Assembly (NCBI GenBank): GCA_029240955.1
Contig: JARDZH010000047.1
Span: forward strand, 1-8,697
Length of the DNA stretch: 8,697 bases
Direction: 5' to 3'
Source of the DNA: Pseudomonas sp.
GTDB taxonomy: Bacteria; Pseudomonadota; Gammaproteobacteria; Pseudomonadales; Pseudomonadaceae
Part shown: positions 4,283 through 8,697 of the stretch, piece after piece
Layout of the letters: every line of letters begins with the position of its first letter
Position numbering within the stretch: the stretch's first letter is position 1
Notes under the pieces: generated by a model
Told to the model about the DNA's origin: nothing
Databases searched by the model: none
Seen by the model: only the letters and a program-made list of their open reading frames with translations
Program-made: the position numbers and the translations under genes

Positions 4283-6321
4283 GCGACGAGGCGGAGCGCT
4301 GGCGAGAGAAGTACCTCAAAGGCATCGAGCAGCAGGATAAGCTCGAACAGCGCTGGAGCGCCCGCCTCGACCTGTTGCGCCGCGGTCTGGTGCGCAGCAG
4401 TCTGGCGGCGGAAGGCACCGACCGGGCCGTCGACGAATGCATGAAGGAAATGCGCGAGATCGTGCGCAAGGACGACATGGATGCTGGTCTCGCCGCGCTT
4501 ATTCCTCGTCTTGAGAAAGCCGTGCTCGAATCCGAGCAGCGCCGTGAAGTGCGCGCCGGGCAAACCATCACCGCGCTGAATGCCCTGGTCAACCAGCTGC
4601 AATCGCTGCCGCTGCCGCGGGATGTCCGCAAACCACTCAAACGGTTCGCCAAGAATCTCGATGACCGTGCCGCCCAGGCGCGTGAGCTGCCTTTGCTGTT
4701 GAGCGAACTGAGCGGTTTGCAGGGCAAGGCGCTCACAACGCTCGAAAAGACCGAAGAAGAGCCGCGGCCCGGACTGCTGCAGCGTTTGTTCGGTACGCGT
4801 GAAGCGGACGCCGACAGTGCGCCGGCCGAAGCTCAAGCTGAAAGCCATGCGACGGCGCCGGACCCGGCCTCTCCCCCGACGCCGCAAGCTCACGGGGTCA
4901 ACGAAACGCCGACCGCTGTTGCCAAGCCTGAACCGGTCACGCTTCCTGAACCTTCAGCAGAAACCGAGCCTGAACCAGCCGCTTCGGCGGCCCCTGCTCT
5001 TGAACCAGCGGCACCCGAAGCGGTTGAGCCTGATGTCCCGGTTACAAGCAACGCTGAAGAGCCAGAACCAGAACCAGAAGTTTCAGCGCCCGAACCTGCA
5101 AGCCCGCAACCCGCAAGCTTTCTCGACATAGAGAACATGCTCGCGCCGACACCGGTCGTGCCATTCGAGCAGCAGCCCGAACCGGTCGAGAACGATGCCG
5201 AGCCGGATATCGAGCCCGAAACTGCTGACGACCAGGAAGACGCCGCCTACGCGCTGCCCTCTTCGCCCGAACCCAGCTACAGCTCGGTCGCCGCGCACAT
5301 CGAAGACACCTTATTGGGCCTGCTGAACGACCTGACGCTGTCGGAGCATCATCGCCCACAGGTCGAGGACATGCAGAAGCGCCTCAAGCACGGCTTGAAC
5401 TGGTATGAGCTGCTACCGATTCTCGACGATCTTGCGGTGCTGATGCTGGCCATCAACAACGGCGAACAACAGGCGTTCGGCGTCTACCTCAAGGAACTCA
5501 ACGAGCGGCTGGAGTCGTTTCAGAGCCACCTTCAGGCTGCGAGCGACGATCATGTTGAAAGCCAGACCTCCGCTCGGGACCTGGACGAGCAACTCCGCGA
5601 GCAAGTGGGCGGCTTGCAAAGCAGTGTCCAGGGCGCGTCTGACCTGGCCAGCCTGAAACAGGTGCTCGATAACCGTCTGGAAGGGTTGCTCAGCACCATG
5701 GACGACTACCAGCGCAAGCGCGATGACCGCGAGCAGGAAGTGGCCGCGCGGCTGCAAGGTCTGGCGGCCCGGGTCGCGACCATGGAGCAGGAAGCGCAAG
5801 GTTTCCGTGTCCATCTTGAAGAACAGCGCCAGAAAGCGTTGATCGATCCTCTCACATCGCTCCCCAATCGCGCGGCCTGGGGCGAACGGCTGGAGCAGGA
5901 GCTTGCGCACTGGCAGCAGCGCAAGAACAGCTTGCTGGTGTGCATGCTGGATCTGGACCGTTTCAAAAGCATCAACGACGGCTACGGGCATCTGGCAGGC
6001 GACAAGGTGCTGAAGATCGTCGCCAATGTGCTGAAAAAACGTCTGCGCGCTACGGATTTCCTCGCCCGGTTTGGCGGCGAGGAATTCGTCCTGCTGCTGC
6101 CCGGCACATCGCTGGAAGAAGGCACGGTCCTGCTTGATGACCTGCGCGCTGCTGTCGAGCAGTGCCCTTTCCATTTCAAAGGCGAACGCGTGACTATCAC
6201 GGTGTCCATGGGCGTAACGGCGTTTCAGGCTGGCGAGCGCAGCGATGTCGCGCTCAAGCGGGCGGATCAGGCGCTGTATCGTGCGAAGGAAAACGGCAGA
6301 AACCGGGTCGAAACGGGCTGA
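4279..6321 (+). CDS. dgcP: Diguanylate cyclase DgcP (PA5487 family, also called DgcH)
   Basis: DgcP makes c-di-GMP from two GTP. The 680-residue protein has no signal peptide or membrane helix. Its parts are: a helical charged N-terminal region (about 1-170), a disordered Pro/Glu/Ala-rich linker (about 175-330), a second helical region (about 335-425), a coiled coil (about 430-520) and a C-terminal GGDEF domain. The latter has DPLTSLPNR (523-531), metal-binding D558 in LDLDRF, and the active site GGEEF (599-603). RATD (590-593), five residues upstream, is an intact inhibitory I-site, so product feedback is expected. The start overlaps the EEP stop by four bases, with AGGTGGA eight bases upstream, implying translational coupling. 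In P. aeruginosa and P. savastanoi, DgcP promotes biofilm and lowers motility, and the P. aeruginosa protein has been linked to the pole through FimV. Gene-level identity rests on architecture and synteny. Confidence 0.92.
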   Translation: MSDEAERWREKYLKGIEQQDKLEQRWSARLDLLRRGLVRSSLAAEGTDRAVDECMKEMREIVRKDDMDAGLAALIPRLEKAVLESEQRREVRAGQTITALNALVNQLQSLPLPRDVRKPLKRFAKNLDDRAAQARELPLLLSELSGLQGKALTTLEKTEEEPRPGLLQRLFGTREADADSAPAEAQAESHATAPDPASPPTPQAHGVNETPTAVAKPEPVTLPEPSAETEPEPAASAAPALEPAAPEAVEPDVPVTSNAEEPEPEPEVSAPEPASPQPASFLDIENMLAPTPVVPFEQQPEPVENDAEPDIEPETADDQEDAAYALPSSPEPSYSSVAAHIEDTLLGLLNDLTLSEHHRPQVEDMQKRLKHGLNWYELLPILDDLAVLMLAINNGEQQAFGVYLKELNERLESFQSHLQAASDDHVESQTSARDLDEQLREQVGGLQSSVQGASDLASLKQVLDNRLEGLLSTMDDYQRKRDDREQEVAARLQGLAARVATMEQEAQGFRVHLEEQRQKALIDPLTSLPNRAAWGERLEQELAHWQQRKNSLLVCMLDLDRFKSINDGYGHLAGDKVLKIVANVLKKRLRATDFLARFGGEEFVLLLPGTSLEEGTVLLDDLRAAVEQCPFHFKGERVTITVSMGVTAFQAGERSDVALKRADQALYRAKENGRNRVETG

Positions 6322-6387
6322 CCGAAACATTTGGAAGCAACCGTTTGGCCCGGCCTGGCCCGACGGTCAGGTTATTGCGCCGCACTT

Positions 6388-6396
6388 TGTTATGCT
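6388..6396 (+). promoter_or_regulatory. Candidate extended -10 upstream of ampDh2
   Basis: TGTTATGCT resembles an extended -10 (TGnTATGCT) and would start transcription about 27 bases before the ampDh2 ATG. I find no good -35. No terminator is visible in the 108 bases after dgcP, so read-through from dgcP is the alternative. Confidence 0.3.
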
Positions 6397-6429
6397 GTTG
6401 CGTTTTCCACCGACGTATTCTGAAGTCCA

Positions 6430-7209
6430 ATGAAGCTGTCCGTCCCTGCACTCCTCCTGCTTTTTCTCACCGCCTGCGCCAGCGGTCCCAAACTCGATAC
6501 CAGCCATCCTTCGGTGAACTTCGACGGCCGTATTCAGTACGTCGTCATGCATTACACCTCTGCACCGCTGGATCGCTCGCTGCAATTGCTCACTCATGGT
6601 GAGGTCAGCAGCCATTACCTGATCGGTGACGACAAGCGGGCGACCATTTACAAACTGGTCGATGAGAGTGCGCGCGCGTGGCATGCCGGCGAGAGCGAAT
6701 GGGATGGCCGGACCTGGCTCAACTCCAGCTCGATTGGCATCGAGATCGTGAACCCGGGGTTCAAGGACACGCCTACCGGTCGGCTGTGGTATCCGTACAG
6801 CGAGAGCCAGATCCAGTCGATGATCGTGCTGCTCAAGGACATCGTGAAGCGCAACAAGATCGATCCGCGCCACATCATTGGTCACAGCGACATCGCGCCC
6901 ATGCGCAAACTGGACCCCGGTCCGCTGTTTCCATGGAAACGCCTGGCTCAGGAAGGCCTGGGCATCTGGCCTGACGAGCGCTTGGTCGCACAGCGTCAGG
7001 CGCAAATGATGACCAGCCTGCCGAGCATTTTCTGGTTCCAGCAACAGCTCGCGCAACTGGGTTACAAGACGCCGCGCACCGGCGAGCTGGATGCCGAAAC
7101 CCGCAACGTTCTGACTGCTTTCCAGATGCGTTTCCGCCCGGCGCGGTTCGATGGCGAGCCCGACGCACAGAGTGCCGCGATCCTGAAGGTGCTCAACCGC
7201 AGCAACTAA
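6430..7209 (+). CDS. ampDh2: Outer-membrane lipoprotein N-acetylmuramoyl-L-alanine amidase AmpDh2
   Basis: This zinc amidase cuts the bond between MurNAc and the stem peptide of peptidoglycan. The 259 residues equal the length I recall for P. aeruginosa AmpDh2. A lipoprotein signal ends in the lipobox LTAC, with C16 as the lipidated residue and Ala at +2, predicting outer-membrane anchoring. The Amidase_2 domain has zinc ligands H41 (VMHYTS), H152 (IGHSD) and D162 (LDPG). E105 (GIEIVN) and K160 fit the catalytic Glu and Lys of AmpD. Residues about 195-255 form a peptidoglycan-binding type 1 domain. In P. aeruginosa the AmpD homologues limit release of wall fragments that induce the ampC beta-lactamase. 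The ATG has a weak GAAG at 6422-6425. The gene stands between the cyclase and phosphodiesterase genes and ends before a probable terminator. Confidence 0.93.
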   Translation: MKLSVPALLLLFLTACASGPKLDTSHPSVNFDGRIQYVVMHYTSAPLDRSLQLLTHGEVSSHYLIGDDKRATIYKLVDESARAWHAGESEWDGRTWLNSSSIGIEIVNPGFKDTPTGRLWYPYSESQIQSMIVLLKDIVKRNKIDPRHIIGHSDIAPMRKLDPGPLFPWKRLAQEGLGIWPDERLVAQRQAQMMTSLPSIFWFQQQLAQLGYKTPRTGELDAETRNVLTAFQMRFRPARFDGEPDAQSAAILKVLNRSN

Positions 7210-7215
7210 ATTTGC

Positions 7216-7244
7216 AAGCGCTTCGCTATCGGGCAGGCGCTTTT
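7216..7244 (+). terminator. Probable terminator after ampDh2
   Basis: AAGCGCTT (7216-7223) pairs with AGGCGCTT (7235-7242, one G-U pair allowed), around an 11-base loop. Only a short T-run follows (TTTT, 7241-7244). It begins seven bases after the ampDh2 stop. It is a moderate terminator by eye. Confidence 0.55.
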
Positions 7245-7253
7245 CAGGCTTGT

Positions 7254-7262
7254 TGCTATACC
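7254..7262 (+). promoter_or_regulatory. Candidate extended -10 for the CSS-EAL gene
   Basis: TGCTATACC fits an extended -10 (TGnTATACC) placed just after the probable ampDh2 terminator. A start near 7269 would leave a leader of about 22 bases. The -35 region shows no good match. Confidence 0.3.
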
Positions 7263-7290
7263 TGATGGGTATTCATTCGGATATCCACAG

Positions 7291-8697
7291 ATGCCAGCGG
7301 CAGCGCGCTTTCGCATTAGCCCTTCCAACCCTTGGCTGCTCGCCCTGCTGGCGGCCTTGTTGAGTGCTGCTTTGCTGCTGTGCGGCAGTTTCGGACTGGC
7401 GGTGCATCAGGCCCGACAGAATGAAACCCTGCAAATGAATGCACAGGGCGAACGCTTTCTCGTTCGCCTCGAACAGTTGTTCGGCCAGCTGCGTGCCGGC
7501 CTCGACCAGCTCGAAGAGCAACCGCTGCGACGATGCAGTCCGGAAATGGTCGGACGTCTTCGCGAGGTGATTTCAGGCAATCGTTTCATCTACGAAGCCG
7601 CGTACGTCGGCGATGCGCGGACCTGCTCAAGCTGGTCGCGCAAGAAAGTCATCGACGATCGCCGCGCGCCCGATATCCGCGGGCCAACTTACGACTACTG
7701 GCTTAACACTTCGGCACAGCCGGACGACAACCTCGCCGCTCTGGTCCTCGGGCGTGGCGATTTCCGGGTGTCGACGTCTCGCGGACATCTGACCGACGTG
7801 GTCGATCTGCCAGCCGGCGGCAGTCTGCTGGTGGTGCTGGACAACGGTACCCGGGCGATTCCGGTACTGGGACCTGATCAGGCATGGCCGCCGAAAGACT
7901 GGTCGCCGCGCACGGACGGGGCGCTGATCACCACCCGAGGCCAACTGATCTACAGCATGCCCACGCAGAGCCCGGAATATCAGCTGGTATTGATCACTCC
8001 CCGGCAAAGTATTCCGGAAAAGATCAGCGGCGCGTGGGGGCTATTGGTGCCGGTCAGCCTGCTGATTTCCCTATGTATCGGCGCTCTGGTGCTGCAAGCG
8101 GTGCAACAACGCCGCAGCCTGGGCGGAGAGCTGACTGGTGCCTTGCGGCGCGGCGAGCTCAAAGTGCTCTATCAGCCGATCTTCAACCTTGAAACACGGC
8201 AGTGCGTCGGCGCTGAAGCACTGGTGCGCTGGCGACGGCCTGACGGCACGCTGACCAGCCCGGACCTGTTCATCCCGCTGGCGGAAAACACCGGGCAAAT
8301 CCGGCAAATCACCGACTTTGTCCTGCAACAGACGCTTGAACAACTCGGACCATTGCTGCGCGCCAACCCGCACCTGTACATCTCGGTGAACCTCGCGGCG
8401 TGCGACGTGGTGTCGGCGCGTATCGGCCGGGTCACAGCGAAGCTTCTGGCGCTGCACAAGGTTGCGCCCCAACAGATCGCATTCGAAGTCACGGAGCGCG
8501 GCATGGTAGATGTCGTGGTCGCCCGCAATCACCTGCAGGTGCTCCGTGATCGGGGGCATCAGGTGCTGATCGACGATTTTGGTACCGGTTACTGCAGTCT
8601 TTCCTACCTGCAGACTCTCCCGGTGGACTGCTTGAAAATCGATAAGGCGTTCATCGATGCGCTGGGCTACGACGCAGCGAGCAGCGGTGTGGCGCCG
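7291..8697 (+). CDS. CSS-domain EAL cyclic-di-GMP phosphodiesterase (3' partial)
   Basis: The frame is open to the window edge: 469 codons with no stop. The protein has transmembrane helices at about 15-37 and 247-270 flanking a periplasmic loop, then a cytoplasmic EAL domain. The loop has the CSS motif (C112-S113-S114) and one partner cysteine, C82; no others are visible in it. The EAL domain has the signature EAL at 309-311 and N367 (SVNLA). It also has E399 and E402 (FEVTE), D428-D429 in IDDFGTGY, and K449 in LKIDK. These are the metal and catalytic residues, so an active enzyme converting c-di-GMP to pGpG is expected. A weak GGA (7279-7281) precedes the ATG. The nearby ATG at 7265 is out of frame. 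E. coli PdeC, with the same architecture, is controlled by DsbA/DsbB oxidation of its CSS cysteines. No specific name can be given. Confidence 0.93.
   Translation, partial: MPAAARFRISPSNPWLLALLAALLSAALLLCGSFGLAVHQARQNETLQMNAQGERFLVRLEQLFGQLRAGLDQLEEQPLRRCSPEMVGRLREVISGNRFIYEAAYVGDARTCSSWSRKKVIDDRRAPDIRGPTYDYWLNTSAQPDDNLAALVLGRGDFRVSTSRGHLTDVVDLPAGGSLLVVLDNGTRAIPVLGPDQAWPPKDWSPRTDGALITTRGQLIYSMPTQSPEYQLVLITPRQSIPEKISGAWGLLVPVSLLISLCIGALVLQAVQQRRSLGGELTGALRRGELKVLYQPIFNLETRQCVGAEALVRWRRPDGTLTSPDLFIPLAENTGQIRQITDFVLQQTLEQLGPLLRANPHLYISVNLAACDVVSARIGRVTAKLLALHKVAPQQIAFEVTERGMVDVVVARNHLQVLRDRGHQVLIDDFGTGYCSLSYLQTLPVDCLKIDKAFIDALGYDAASSGVAP

Noticed and set aside
5413..6330. 305-codon minus-strand open frame opposite the GGDEF domain
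   Set aside because: Antisense to an intact catalytic domain; composition is typical of reverse-frame shadows.
6347..6362. TGGCCCG repeated with a three-base gap
   Set aside because: Two short copies in GC-rich spacer DNA; no further copies seen and no known repeat family matched.
6340..6367. Possible terminator after dgcP (ACCGT/ACGGT around a GC-rich loop)
   Set aside because: The stem is five base pairs with a large loop and no T-run; not better than chance.

Overview
The window is a stretch of chromosomal core genome from a Pseudomonas, most likely of the P. fluorescens/P. syringae side of the genus. The evidence is the gene order (polA – ErsA sRNA – engB – cytochrome c4 – dsbA – EEP protein – dgcP – ampDh2), which matches the P. 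aeruginosa PA5493–PA5485 neighbourhood as I know it, together with high-GC codon use and AlgU-type promoters. I see no insertion sequence, phage gene, tRNA, rRNA or CRISPR array, and no sign of recent transfer.

Layout. Bases 1-747 hold the C-terminal polymerase domain of DNA polymerase I (5' end outside the window), followed by a 15-bp GAAA-loop hairpin. Bases 816-978 hold an AlgU-type promoter and an ErsA-like small RNA ending in a strong intrinsic terminator. That RNA converges with engB (988-1623, minus strand), an essential ribosome-assembly GTPase. A 350-base divergent gap (1624-1973) follows. It has a shared, overlapping pair of -10 elements and a long leader with strong potential RNA structure. 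Next come the di-haem cytochrome c4 gene (1974-2591) and its terminator. An AlgU-like promoter then precedes a tight three-gene unit: dsbA (2756-3397), an EEP-superfamily hydrolase (3407-4282) and the diguanylate cyclase dgcP (4279-6321, start overlapping the preceding stop). ampDh2 (6430-7209) encodes a lipoprotein peptidoglycan amidase. From 7291 to the window edge runs an incomplete CSS-EAL membrane phosphodiesterase.

How the genes fit together. The common theme is the cell envelope and its stress response. Two AlgU-type promoters lie within 2 kb of each other (ErsA and dsbA). DsbA oxidises periplasmic thiols, cytochrome c4 works in the same compartment, and AmpDh2 trims cell wall from the outer membrane. 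c-di-GMP is made by DgcP and degraded by the CSS-EAL enzyme. The CSS-EAL protein has exactly two visible cysteines in its periplasmic part (C82 and C112), so DsbA could control its activity, as described for E. coli PdeC. That would join the disulfide and c-di-GMP parts of this locus, but here it is inference.

Most of the window is conserved and already known in outline. The least explained parts are the structured cytochrome c4 leader, the role of the EEP protein between dsbA and dgcP, and the redox link to the phosphodiesterase.
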